Of a stretch of 33,548 nt of DNA, positions 7,208 through 14,697 are shown in pieces. Each line of letters begins with the position of its first letter. Within the stretch, counting starts at the first letter, position 1. The notes beneath the pieces are model-generated. The model was given only the letters and a program-made list of their open reading frames with translations, was not told the origin of the DNA and did no database searches. This DNA comes from Gemmatimonadales bacterium (GTDB lineage: Bacteria > Gemmatimonadota > Gemmatimonadetes > Longimicrobiales > Gaopeijiaceae): the NCBI GenBank assembly GCA_007692665.1, contig REBP01000169.1, positions 1 through 33,548 of the forward strand. The letters run 5' to 3'. Both the position numbers and the translations under genes were made by a program.

Positions 7208-7862
7208 CCGCGTCAGGATCCTGCTGGCCGATGACCACGCCATCTTCCGCGCGGGGCTCCGCGCCCTCCTGGAACTCGAGGACGAACTCGAGGTGGTGGG
7301 GGAAGCTGCATCCGGAGACGAGGCCGTGGAGAGGGCACTGGCCCTCCGTCCGGACATCGTGATCATGGACCTCTCCATGCCGGGAACCCACGGGCTGGAG
7401 GCGACCCGCCGGATCGCCGCTCTCGACATCGGGGTCAGCGTGCTGGTCCTGACGGTGCATGCCGAGGAGGAATACCTGGTGCCGGTGGTCGACGCCGGCG
7501 CCTCCGGGTACCTCACGAAGGCCAGCGCCGGCCGAGACCTTGTGGACGCAATCCGGGTCGTGGCTCGAGGCGAGGTCTACCTGCCGGCTCGAGCCACCAC
7601 CCTCCTCCTTCAGCAGTACCGGAAGGCAGAACGCGATGGGGGTGCGGCAGTTCCCGGGCTGAACGAGCTCAGTGCCCGCGAGACCGAGGTGCTGGCCCTG
7701 ACCGCCGAGGGCTATTCCTCCACCGAAATCGGCCAGAAGCTCTTCATCTCCCCGAAGACCGTGGACACCTACCGCGCCCGCATCATGCAGAAGCTCCGGC
7801 TGAACCACCGCTCCGAGCTCGTCCGCTTCGCCCTCCGGACGGGGCTTCTCCGCGAAGTTTGA
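7200..7862 (+). CDS. NarL/LuxR-family response regulator
   Basis: A 220-residue two-domain regulator. The receiver domain has the acidic DD at residues 11-12, phospho-acceptor Asp57 in IVIMDLSMPG, and the conserved Lys in SGYLTKAS. The C-terminal LuxR-type helix-turn-helix reads LSARETEVLALTAEG, then KLFISPKTVDTYRARIMQKL. It uses a GTG start that overlaps the kinase stop by 8 bp. It is the best candidate to bind the four 19-bp palindromes, because such palindromes suit LuxR-type dimers and one lies in the promoter of its own operon. That assignment is an inference. Confidence 0.9.
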   Translation: MSDRVRILLADDHAIFRAGLRALLELEDELEVVGEAASGDEAVERALALRPDIVIMDLSMPGTHGLEATRRIAALDIGVSVLVLTVHAEEEYLVPVVDAGASGYLTKASAGRDLVDAIRVVARGEVYLPARATTLLLQQYRKAERDGGAAVPGLNELSARETEVLALTAEGYSSTEIGQKLFISPKTVDTYRARIMQKLRLNHRSELVRFALRTGLLREV

Positions 7863-7898
7863 GCGCACGTGCGCCCGCGCGCGGCTCCGGGCACCGGC

Positions 7899-8459
7899 TC
7901 AGGGGAGGAGCACCTGGGTCAGCACGTGGACGATTCCGTTGGAGGCCCTGACGTCCGCCGTCAGGATGCTGGCCCCCCCGATGAGAATCCCCTGCGGGGT
8001 GCTCGTCACCGTCAGCGTTCCCCCCCCGGCGGTCTCCAGTTCGGTGATGTTGCGCAGCTCGGCCAGCGTGTGGACGCCGGGAACCACGTGGTGCAGGAGG
8101 ATGCCGGCGAGCGTTTCCGGGTCCTCGAGGAGGGACTCCATCGCTCCGTCGGGGAGGTTGGAGAACGCCCCGTCGGTGGGCGCAAACACCGTGAAGGGTC
8201 CCCCGTCATGGAGCGTTTCCGTGAGCCCGGCCGCTTCCACCGCGCGCAGGAGTGCGCTGAACTGACCGGCCACCCGTGCGACCTCGACGATGGAGGCCTG
8301 GGGTGCAGCCGCGGCGGCGGGCGTGGGCCCGGGGGCCTCGGTGTCACCGCCGCATGCCGCGGCGAGGACGACGAGACCCCCGAGCAGGACAAGGGTGAGG
8401 GGACGCCGACGGGAAGTGCGCGGGGCTGACGGGTCATGCGGAGCTGGACATCTGGACAT
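7899..8459 (-). CDS. Fasciclin (FAS1) domain lipoprotein
   Basis: A 186-residue exported protein. A basic n-region, hydrophobic segment and lipobox LAAAC (Cys36) are followed by an Ala/Pro linker and one FAS1 domain. The FAS1 signatures are visible: FTVFAPTDGAFSNLP, then LAGILLHHVVPGVHT, and the C-terminal NGIVHVLTQVLLP. I start it at the Met after a GAGGGGG Shine-Dalgarno rather than 15 codons upstream. FAS1 proteins usually mediate adhesion; a specific role beside denitrification genes is unknown. A copy of the 19-bp palindrome lies about 110 bp upstream, suggesting control together with the respiratory genes. Confidence 0.85.
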   Translation of the reverse strand: MSRCPAPHDPSAPRTSRRRPLTLVLLGGLVVLAAACGGDTEAPGPTPAAAAAPQASIVEVARVAGQFSALLRAVEAAGLTETLHDGGPFTVFAPTDGAFSNLPDGAMESLLEDPETLAGILLHHVVPGVHTLAELRNITELETAGGGTLTVTSTPQGILIGGASILTADVRASNGIVHVLTQVLLP

Positions 8460-8569
8460 GGGACCCCCTCTTCTGGCTTGGCTGACCTGAAAGGCATGGG
8501 ACACAAAACCTGCCCCGGATCATAGCTTCTCCACGCACTCCCTTCCGTCGGGAATTATCCGCTCCCCGG

Positions 8570-8588
8570 CGTGGGGGGATTCCCTACC
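8570..8588. promoter_or_regulatory. 19-bp palindrome, copy 3, upstream of the fasciclin gene
   Basis: CGTGGGGGGATTCCCTACC keeps the 7-5-7 layout with arms of lower symmetry. It lies between the end of the multicopper oxidase gene (8628) and the fasciclin start (8459). It is the weakest of the four copies. Confidence 0.45.
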
Positions 8589-8627
8589 CGGGGGACGGCC
8601 GTTGCCGCAGCGGAGGATTCCCGGGGT

Positions 8628-10001
8628 TCAGTGATGTGTGTGGTTGCTCATGTCCGCCAGCACCGTGCTTCCGTCGTCCACGATCACGACCCCGATCATG
8701 CCGGCGGCGGTCTCGTTCCCGTCCGCATCTCGCGGACCCGTGGCATGCGAGAGGACGTGGCAGTGCCAGATCCAGGTGCCTCCGAACTGCGGGTCCAGGA
8801 TCACATCCCAGGTTTCACCAGGGGCCAGGCTCAGCGTGTTCATCTTCTGCGGCACTTCGAGGGGAAAGCCGTCCTTCGCCACCACCGTGAAGAAGCCTCC
8901 ATGCATGTGCATGGGGTGGTACATGCCCCCCAGGTTCGCGATGCGGAGCTTCACCCGCTCACCGAGCTTCATCTCGATGGGATCGATGAGGGGAAACTCC
9001 TTTCCGTTGATGACGTAGCCCAGCGGCCCGTCGCCCAGGATCCACTGCTCCTCGCGGTCGACCCTCCGTGACGCGGGTGCGTTCCTCTCCTCGATGACGA
9101 ACATCCCGTAGAGCCCCGCGGCCTCCTGGCTCATGGCATTGAAGTGCGAGTGGTAGAGCCGCGTGCCCGCCGGGTCCGCCACGAACTCGTAGGTGAACGA
9201 GTCCCCGGGCAGGATGGGGTCCTGGGAGATGCCCGGGACGCCGTCCATGTTGTTCGGCACGAAGAGTCCATGCCAGTGGGTCGTATGCGGCTCGTCCAGG
9301 TCGTTTCGGACCGTGATGCGCACCCGCTCCCCCTCGGTCACCCGGATGAGCGGCCCCGGGATCATGCGGTTGTAGGCCATGGCGTCGACCAGGTTGCCTT
9401 CCTTCGTCTCCCAGCGAATCCGCTCCGCGGTGAGATGGAAGACCTTCGCACCGTCGTCGGCCACCTCGAACTCGAGTTCCTGCAGGCCCTTCACGCCGGT
9501 GATCTCCGGCGGCGCCACGCCGGACCCGGCGGTGCGAGTCGCCGGGTCCGTGGCCTCGATGCTTCCTCCGGACACGACCAGCGTCCCCTTCATCTCGAAG
9601 CCGATGTGCGGGGTGCAGACGAACTCGTAGACCCCGTCGGGAAACCGTTCGTCGATGTGGAGCTCGTAGATTTCGCCCTTCTTGTTCAGGTACGGGCCGG
9701 TCCACGCATCGCCCAGTTCCACGCCGTCGGGCGCGGTGTTCCGAACGAACTGGACGTTGTGCGGCATGTCTCCGTGCTGAACGAACCGGACCACGTCGCC
9801 GCGGCGGACCTCGATCCGGTCGGAGGCGAAGCGGAAGGAGCCGTTGTCGTCGCGCATCTCGACGTCGATCACGCGGGCCTCGATGGAACTCTCGCCGGAG
9901 AGGGGATCGCAGCCGGAGGCGCCCAGGGTCAGGGTCAGCCCCACCGCAAGAATGGGCAGGAGTCGACGTCGGGACGTGGCGAGCAGGAGGGTGTTGGACA
10001 T
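8628..10001 (-). CDS. Two-domain multicopper oxidase with fused N-terminal plastocyanin-like domain, lipoprotein
   Basis: A 457-residue exported enzyme. The lipobox is ASGC (Cys31). Domain 1 (about 40-145) is a cupredoxin with a complete type-1 site: His81, Cys129, His132 and Met137. Two multicopper-oxidase domains follow. The first has THWHG (242, 244) and YHSH (284, 286); the second has YHPMHMHG (362, 365, 367) and WHCHVLSH (413-419), giving type-1, type-2 and type-3 ligands. NirK would have its type-1 Cys in the first of these domains, so this is not NirK despite the location. It probably oxidises Cu(I) or an organic donor with O2. The tethered cupredoxin may feed or accept electrons (inference). 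A palindrome lies 132 bp upstream. Confidence 0.85.
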   Translation of the reverse strand: MSNTLLLATSRRRLLPILAVGLTLTLGASGCDPLSGESSIEARVIDVEMRDDNGSFRFASDRIEVRRGDVVRFVQHGDMPHNVQFVRNTAPDGVELGDAWTGPYLNKKGEIYELHIDERFPDGVYEFVCTPHIGFEMKGTLVVSGGSIEATDPATRTAGSGVAPPEITGVKGLQELEFEVADDGAKVFHLTAERIRWETKEGNLVDAMAYNRMIPGPLIRVTEGERVRITVRNDLDEPHTTHWHGLFVPNNMDGVPGISQDPILPGDSFTYEFVADPAGTRLYHSHFNAMSQEAAGLYGMFVIEERNAPASRRVDREEQWILGDGPLGYVINGKEFPLIDPIEMKLGERVKLRIANLGGMYHPMHMHGGFFTVVAKDGFPLEVPQKMNTLSLAPGETWDVILDPQFGGTWIWHCHVLSHATGPRDADGNETAAGMIGVVIVDDGSTVLADMSNHTHH

Positions 10002-10132
10002 GGGATCTGTCGACCGGGGTTGAAAATGGGGCTGGATTCGGATTCGCGGTCCGCGCGGAGCTTCCCGCGGCAGACGAACGAACGCTACCGATCCCGCCCC
10101 ACCTCCCCTATCGGGGATCCCCCCTTCGGATG

Positions 10133-10151
10133 TGTAGGGAATCCCCCTACA
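10133..10151. promoter_or_regulatory. 19-bp palindrome, copy 4, upstream of the multicopper oxidase
   Basis: TGTAGGGAATCCCCCTACA has perfect 7-bp arms around 5 bp. A degenerate GC-rich relative lies just before it at about 10105-10127. The site sits in the 251-bp gap between the multicopper oxidase start and the end of the TonB-dependent receptor gene. Confidence 0.6.
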
Positions 10152-10252
10152 AGCGCCGTATCCCGAATCCCCGGGTCGACCGCGCCGATCCTTCAGAGAG
10201 CCGAGATCCCGACGTGACTGGTCGTCTCCGACTCCCCTCCACTACCGGTGCC

Positions 10253-12367
10253 CTACAGAGCCTGGCGCACCCCGATCTCGAAGTTCCGCCCCGGGCCCAC
10301 GTAGATGCCCTGCCGGAGGCCGGTGACGTAGCGTTCGTTGGTAAGATTCTTCAGCGCACCGAATACTGCGAGGGATGACGTGGCCTGCCACTGCGCGGAA
10401 AGGTCGAACAGGGTGTAGGCGGGCATGCGACCGCCCCAGATTCCGCCGGCAGCGTTGACCGGGATGGCCCGCAGGTTGGTCTCGTCGCCGAACTGCGCGC
10501 CCCTGTGGTGTGCAACCAGGGCCGTGCGGAGCGGACCGTGGTGGAAGTCCAGTGAGAGATTCGCGAGAACACGCGGGGAGTAGGGAATCCGGTTGCCCTC
10601 GTTCGCCCCGGTCTGGAAGCGCGAGACCGGCACCCACGTGACGTTGCCCGAGAGCGCGAGGCCCTCGATCAGCCGGTACCCCAGCGCCATCTCTGCTCCC
10701 TGGTGCAGCGTCTCGCCGGCATTCGACTGGGACAGCGTCGGGTCGCTGTTCCCGGTGACCACCTGGTTCTGAAAATCCATGCGGAACACCGCGAATTCGT
10801 AATCGAAGGCATTCCGGGTGCCGCGGACCCCGAGTTCGAGGTTGGTAGACCGCTCGGCTTCGAGCTGCTGGTCCGTCATGCCGTCCAGCGCCACTCCGTT
10901 CGACGCGGGGGAGAAGGCACGGTAGACGCCGCCGTAAAGCTGCGCGGACTCGTCGAGCGCGTAGGTCGAGCCGATGCCGGGAAGGAATTCCGTATTGGAT
11001 GTCCCGGCCGTCTCGTTTTCGCTGGTGAGGACGCGCCGGTTCTGATCATACGTCTCGAGGCGCACACCGGGAGTCAGGGCGAAACGATCGGAAAACTGGA
11101 TCCGGTTGTGCACGTGAAACGCGATGTTGGTCGCTGAATCCACAAGGTGCCGGTCGTTGAGCCCAGTGCGGTCCTGGGTGCGGTTGGCTCGGATGCGCTG
11201 GTCATCGGCTTCCTCGTAGAATCCGCGCACACCGAACTCCGCGCTGCTGACGAGCCCGAAGAGCCCGTGATCGAGGTTCAGACGAGTGTCGACCCCATAT
11301 CGGTCGAAAGATCGATTGTTACCCGTCAGCACATCGGTATAGACCCAGCGGCCAGCCGCATTCGATGCCTGGGTGTCCACGTTATAGCGCCAGTAATCCC
11401 GCCTCAGGTTGCTCCAGTAGGCCACGCTCGTGAGCGTCGCTCGGTCACTGATCTCGAAGCGGTAGTTCAGGTCCACCGCGGCACGGTCGGTCAGGTACCA
11501 GTCGTCCGGGGCAGGATTGTGACGGGCACCGGCAGTGAATTCGTCGAACAGCAGCCCGCGGTAGGAAATGTTGGCGTCATTCTCGTACCAGGAGAACTTC
11601 ACGCCCAGCGTATGCTGACTCCCGATGTAGAGGCCGGCCTTGGCCATCACATCGACCATCTCGTACCCCTTGTCCATGAAGCCGTCACCCCGCCCGTGCG
11701 TCGCCACGACCCCCGCGAACGCGCCGCCGCCGCCGCTCCGCGCGCCGGCTTCGAGCATCAGTTCCCGGGTGCCGAACGAGCCGGCCCGGGCCGACACGAG
11801 CATGCCTTCATCCGGTGTCTTCGTCAGGTAGTTTACCACGCCTCCGATGGTCGAGGGACCGTAGCGCAGGGACGCGGAGCCCTTCAGTACCTCGATGCGC
11901 TCGACGCGCTGAATGCGTGGATTGAAGTAGCGATCGTTGCCGATCAACAGACCGGGGGCAACAGGTACCCCGTCCTCGAGCAGGAGCGACTTCGCTTCGC
12001 CTGCAGACAGACCACGCAGCCCGATGTTCGAGACAATGGCGGTTTCCTCTTCGGACTTGGCGTTGACGCCGGGCAGGCGTCGCAGCGCATCCTCGGTGGA
12101 GATCGGCCTCAGAATTTCCATGTCCTCGCGGGTGAGGATATGCACGGTGCCCGTCTGGCGAAGGATCGAGCCCGGGCTGCGTCCGATGACCTCGATGACG
12201 GGCAGAACCACGGGTTGCTCGCGCGGCGCCACCTTCGCAGGAGGCGTTTCTGGGGGAGGCGTCTGCGGGGGCGGCGTCTGTGCCTCGAGTCCCGGAGGAA
12301 CGAGGGCGAGGATGCCTGCGGTGACAGCGAGACAGCACCGGATGGACCGCAGTCGGACGAGATGCAT
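10253..12367 (-). CDS. TonB-dependent outer-membrane receptor, FecA/siderophore type
   Basis: A 704-residue receptor. A signal peptide ends near residue 30, then a Pro-rich stretch. The plug domain covers about 55-165, with DALRRLPGVNAKSEEE, the GLRGLS motif, LLLEDGVPVAPG and RIEVLKGSASLRYGPSTIGG followed by VVNYLT. The C-terminal beta-barrel ends in FEIGVRQAL, with a terminal hydrophobic residue pattern suited to BAM recognition, and the TonB-receptor stretch NLTNERYVTGLR is near the end. FecA-like plugs suggest a ferric citrate or siderophore ligand, but the ligand is not determinable. A Fur-like box lies 47 bp upstream. No sigma/anti-sigma pair accompanies it. Confidence 0.9.
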   Translation of the reverse strand: MHLVRLRSIRCCLAVTAGILALVPPGLEAQTPPPQTPPPETPPAKVAPREQPVVLPVIEVIGRSPGSILRQTGTVHILTREDMEILRPISTEDALRRLPGVNAKSEEETAIVSNIGLRGLSAGEAKSLLLEDGVPVAPGLLIGNDRYFNPRIQRVERIEVLKGSASLRYGPSTIGGVVNYLTKTPDEGMLVSARAGSFGTRELMLEAGARSGGGGAFAGVVATHGRGDGFMDKGYEMVDVMAKAGLYIGSQHTLGVKFSWYENDANISYRGLLFDEFTAGARHNPAPDDWYLTDRAAVDLNYRFEISDRATLTSVAYWSNLRRDYWRYNVDTQASNAAGRWVYTDVLTGNNRSFDRYGVDTRLNLDHGLFGLVSSAEFGVRGFYEEADDQRIRANRTQDRTGLNDRHLVDSATNIAFHVHNRIQFSDRFALTPGVRLETYDQNRRVLTSENETAGTSNTEFLPGIGSTYALDESAQLYGGVYRAFSPASNGVALDGMTDQQLEAERSTNLELGVRGTRNAFDYEFAVFRMDFQNQVVTGNSDPTLSQSNAGETLHQGAEMALGYRLIEGLALSGNVTWVPVSRFQTGANEGNRIPYSPRVLANLSLDFHHGPLRTALVAHHRGAQFGDETNLRAIPVNAAGGIWGGRMPAYTLFDLSAQWQATSSLAVFGALKNLTNERYVTGLRQGIYVGPGRNFEIGVRQAL

Positions 12368-12413
12368 TCAGGAACTCCAGAGGGGGGGTGGACCAGACTC
12401 GGCTCCGATTGTA

Positions 12414-12430
12414 TTGAGACTCATTCTCAA
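12414..12430. promoter_or_regulatory. Fur-like operator
   Basis: TTGAGACTCATTCTCAA is an almost perfect inverted repeat matching the 7-1-7 Fur pattern (TGAGAAT-N-ATTCTCA) with one mismatch. It lies 47 bp upstream of the TonB-dependent receptor start. Iron-dependent repression of that gene is the likely role. Confidence 0.65.
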
Positions 12431-12522
12431 ACGCAAGGAGAGCGTCCCGGGCCTTGCCGATATCAAGGGTCGGGGCGAGGAGCTCCTGCCGCAGAATTCG
12501 ATGGATCCGGACGTCGTAAGGG

Positions 12523-12737
12523 TCCAGTGGAGCCAATCGGGATCGAACCGATGACCTCCTGCTTGCGAAGCATCCAGGTCGCTCATCGGTGCGATCGCGG
12601 GTGAAGCCCCGTAAACCCTCAATAGCACAATGATGGCGCGGCTTTTCGGCCATTGCCATACCTCCTGCTACCCGGAACCCTCGCGCACCCGTGAGCGGGT
12701 TTTCCGGGCAACGTCATACCACCTTGTCATACCACCC
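12523..12737. repeat. 215-bp direct repeat, copy 1 (contains tRNA-Ala 3' half)
   Basis: This segment aligns without gaps to 27326-27540 with about 15 mismatches counted by eye. It contains the 3' half of a tRNA-Ala on the minus strand, a GTGAGC-type hairpin with a short T-run, and a doubled GTCATACCACC motif at its right edge. The two copies enclose about 14.6 kb of metal-resistance genes. Confidence 0.85.
12528..12572 (-). pseudogene. tRNA-Ala 3' fragment, anticodon-like CGC
   Basis: On the minus strand the segment reads as anticodon loop (TTCGCAA), GCAGG stem strand, variable loop, T-arm ATCGG-TTCGATC-CCGAT and acceptor strand ending GGCTCCA. The D-arm and the 5' acceptor strand are absent, and the 5' anticodon stem strand no longer pairs well. 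It looks like the att-side half of a tRNA gene left by integration. Confidence 0.6.
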
Positions 12738-12862
12738 CCGACGGGCGGGGGGGGGGGTCGGGACGACCCGTGCGCGTCCGCCGTGGGGAGGGAGAGGTGA
12801 GGCCCATGTTCCGGGCCCGGATTGACTCGGCCCCAGGGGGCCAGGGCGGGATCTCGCGGAGC

Positions 12863-12906
12863 ATCATCTCAGCGTGTGCCGGGGGATCCCCGCCGCGCTG
12901 ATGATA
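12863..12906. other. Stem-loop upstream of the metallophosphoesterase gene
   Basis: ATCATC-T-CAGCG pairs with CGCTG-ATGAT around an inner GGGGATCCCC palindrome. It lies about 85-130 bp before the gene starting at 12991 and may be a leader hairpin or operator. The rest of 12738-12990 shows only an 11-bp G run and no gene. Confidence 0.35.
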
Positions 12907-12990
12907 ACCCCACGCTGTTTGACGCCACGCGCAGGGGCAGATACCATCGTGACCTCCTTCCCTGGTCCGCCTCCCAATCGTTGCCTCTCC

Positions 12991-13851
12991 ATGACCATCG
13001 CCCTCGTCGCGGACATCCACGGCAACCGCACGGCGCTGGATGCGGTCCTGAGCGACGCCCACGCCCAGGGCGTCCGGGAGTTCTGGTTCCTGGGAGACTT
13101 CTGCGCCATCGGCCCCGAGCCCTCGGCGGTGCTCGAGCGCGTTGAGGACCTTCCCGGCGCACGGTTCATCCGCGGGAACACGGACCGCTACGTGGTCACC
13201 GGTGAAGGTCCGCCCCCGCACCTTCTGCAGGTCCGAGCCGACCCGGACCTGATTTCGCTGTTCGCCGAGATCGCCGCCTCGATGGCCTGGACTCGGGGGT
13301 ACCTGGCGGCGGTGGGCCGGTTGGATTGGCTGGCCGGGCTGCCGCTGGAGACCCGATTCACCACCGCGGAGGGGGTTCGGATCCTGGCCGTGCACGCTTC
13401 CCCCGGCACCGATGACGGGGAGGGGATTCACCCCGGGCGGAGCAACGCCGAACTGAACGCTCTTCTGGAAGGATCCGGGGCTGACCTGGTGATCGTCGGG
13501 CACACCCACGCGCCAATGGCACGGCGCGTGAGCCGGGGCTGGGTGGTGAACCCCGGGAGCGTCGGGAACCCCCACGGACCCGACCCAAGGGCCAGCTACG
13601 CGATCCTGAGACCCTCCCCGGACGGACTCGTGATCCGGCACCGTCGCGTTCCCTACGACCTGGAAGCTTTCGCGGAGGCGGTGCGTCGATCGCGCCACCC
13701 CGGCGCGGCCTTCATCCTTTCCTTTATCGAGGGGGCCCGACCGGCCTACCCCCCGCATCCGGACCACACGCCCTGGCGCCCCGACCAGGAGTTCCGCATC
13801 GGCTCCGCGCCGGTCGGCCGACCGGGGGTCGACGACGAGTCCCCCCGATGA
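12991..13851 (+). CDS. Calcineurin-like metallophosphoesterase
   Basis: A 286-residue cytoplasmic protein. All metal-binding motifs of the family are present in order: ADIHGN (Asp8, His10), FLGDFCAIGPEP, IRGNTD and VIVGHTHAP, with a lone catalytic-region HASPG in between. It resembles YfcE/MJ0936-type phosphodiesterases, but the substrate is unknown. The ATG at 12991 is chosen because the conserved beta strand TIALVADIHGN starts there; an in-frame Met 39 codons upstream would add an unstructured leader. The stop overlaps the next start by ATGA. It lies just inside the repeat-bounded region. Confidence 0.85.
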   Translation: MTIALVADIHGNRTALDAVLSDAHAQGVREFWFLGDFCAIGPEPSAVLERVEDLPGARFIRGNTDRYVVTGEGPPPHLLQVRADPDLISLFAEIAASMAWTRGYLAAVGRLDWLAGLPLETRFTTAEGVRILAVHASPGTDDGEGIHPGRSNAELNALLEGSGADLVIVGHTHAPMARRVSRGWVVNPGSVGNPHGPDPRASYAILRPSPDGLVIRHRRVPYDLEAFAEAVRRSRHPGAAFILSFIEGARPAYPPHPDHTPWRPDQEFRIGSAPVGRPGVDDESPR

Positions 13852-14684
13852 ACGCCCCCGGCCCGGTCGACACCGCCGAGCTCTTCCGACCCCTCCTGGC
13901 GCAGCTCATTGACCTGCTGCGGGGGCTCCCGCCCGAGGCATGGCACTTCCCGGCAGTCGGGGACTCGTGGCGGGTCCGGGACGTGGTGGCCCATCTCATC
14001 GACGGCGACCTCCGGCGGATATCTGCCCAGCGGGACGGCCATGCTCCCCCACCTCCGCATCCCATCAACGGCTACCGCGACCTGGTGGACCACCTGGACA
14101 GCCTCAACCGGGAGTGGGTAGTAGCGTTCCACCGCCTCAGCCCGGCAGTCCTCGTTGCCCTGGCGGAGTGGAGCGGCGCCGAGGTGGCAGCGGTGATGGA
14201 GGGCCTGAACCCACAAGGGCCGGCCCTTTACCCCGTGGCCTGGGCCGGCGAGGGACGCTCGCAGAACTGGATGGACGTGGGCCGGGAGTTCACCGAGAAG
14301 TGGCACCACCAGCAGCAGATTCGCGTCGCGGTGGCGGCGCCGCTCCTGCTCGAAGCGACCTGGACCACGCCCCTCTTCCGACTGTCGATGCGCGCTCTTC
14401 CTCCCGCCTTCGAGAAACGGGATGCCCCGGTGGGGACGGCCGTATCGGTTGTGGTGGAGGGGGAAGGAGGGGGCGCGTGGTCGGTGGTGCGGGAGGTGGG
14501 AGGATGGCTCCTCCGGGAGGGAATGGCCTCCGCGCCTCGCACGGTCCTCCGTCTCTCCGCCGACAACGGGTGGCGATGGCTCTACAACGCTCTTCCTCCC
14601 GACGCTGCAATGGAACGGGTACAGATCGCAGGGGATCCCCATTGGGCCCGCGTGGTGCTTTCGGCCCGTTCGGTCATGGTGTGA
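13848..14684 (+). CDS. DinB/maleylpyruvate-isomerase-type metal-binding protein
   Basis: A 278-residue protein with a DinB-like four-helix bundle. The N-terminal half has WRVRDVVAHLIDGDL, with the conserved first metal His, and the third helix has TEKWHHQQQIR, with the remaining His ligands. Such proteins are divalent-metal-dependent thiol transferases or isomerases, often of unknown substrate. The C-terminal about 100 residues resemble the extra domain seen in MDMPI-like proteins, with a GWRWLYNAL segment. It is coupled to the metallophosphoesterase by an ATGA overlap. It converges on cusA with a 13-bp gap and no visible terminator. Confidence 0.72.
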   Translation: MNAPGPVDTAELFRPLLAQLIDLLRGLPPEAWHFPAVGDSWRVRDVVAHLIDGDLRRISAQRDGHAPPPPHPINGYRDLVDHLDSLNREWVVAFHRLSPAVLVALAEWSGAEVAAVMEGLNPQGPALYPVAWAGEGRSQNWMDVGREFTEKWHHQQQIRVAVAAPLLLEATWTTPLFRLSMRALPPAFEKRDAPVGTAVSVVVEGEGGGAWSVVREVGGWLLREGMASAPRTVLRLSADNGWRWLYNALPPDAAMERVQIAGDPHWARVVLSARSVMV

Positions 14685-14697
14685 GAGGCCGCGGCTT

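Noticed and set aside
8628-10001. Copper nitrite reductase NirK
   Set aside because: The gene sits near nosZ and has cupredoxin domains, but the first oxidase domain has HWHG/HSH motifs and the type-1 Cys is in the last domain (WHCH). This is the multicopper oxidase pattern.
12528-12610. Complete tRNA-Ala gene
   Set aside because: T-arm and anticodon loop are clear, but there is no D-arm and the upstream sequence does not supply a 5' acceptor strand at the right distance.
12747-12757. G homopolymer as phase-variation tract
   Set aside because: The run of 11 G lies between genes, with no reading frame or promoter spacing it would switch. Similar runs at 27123 and 33490 are also non-coding.
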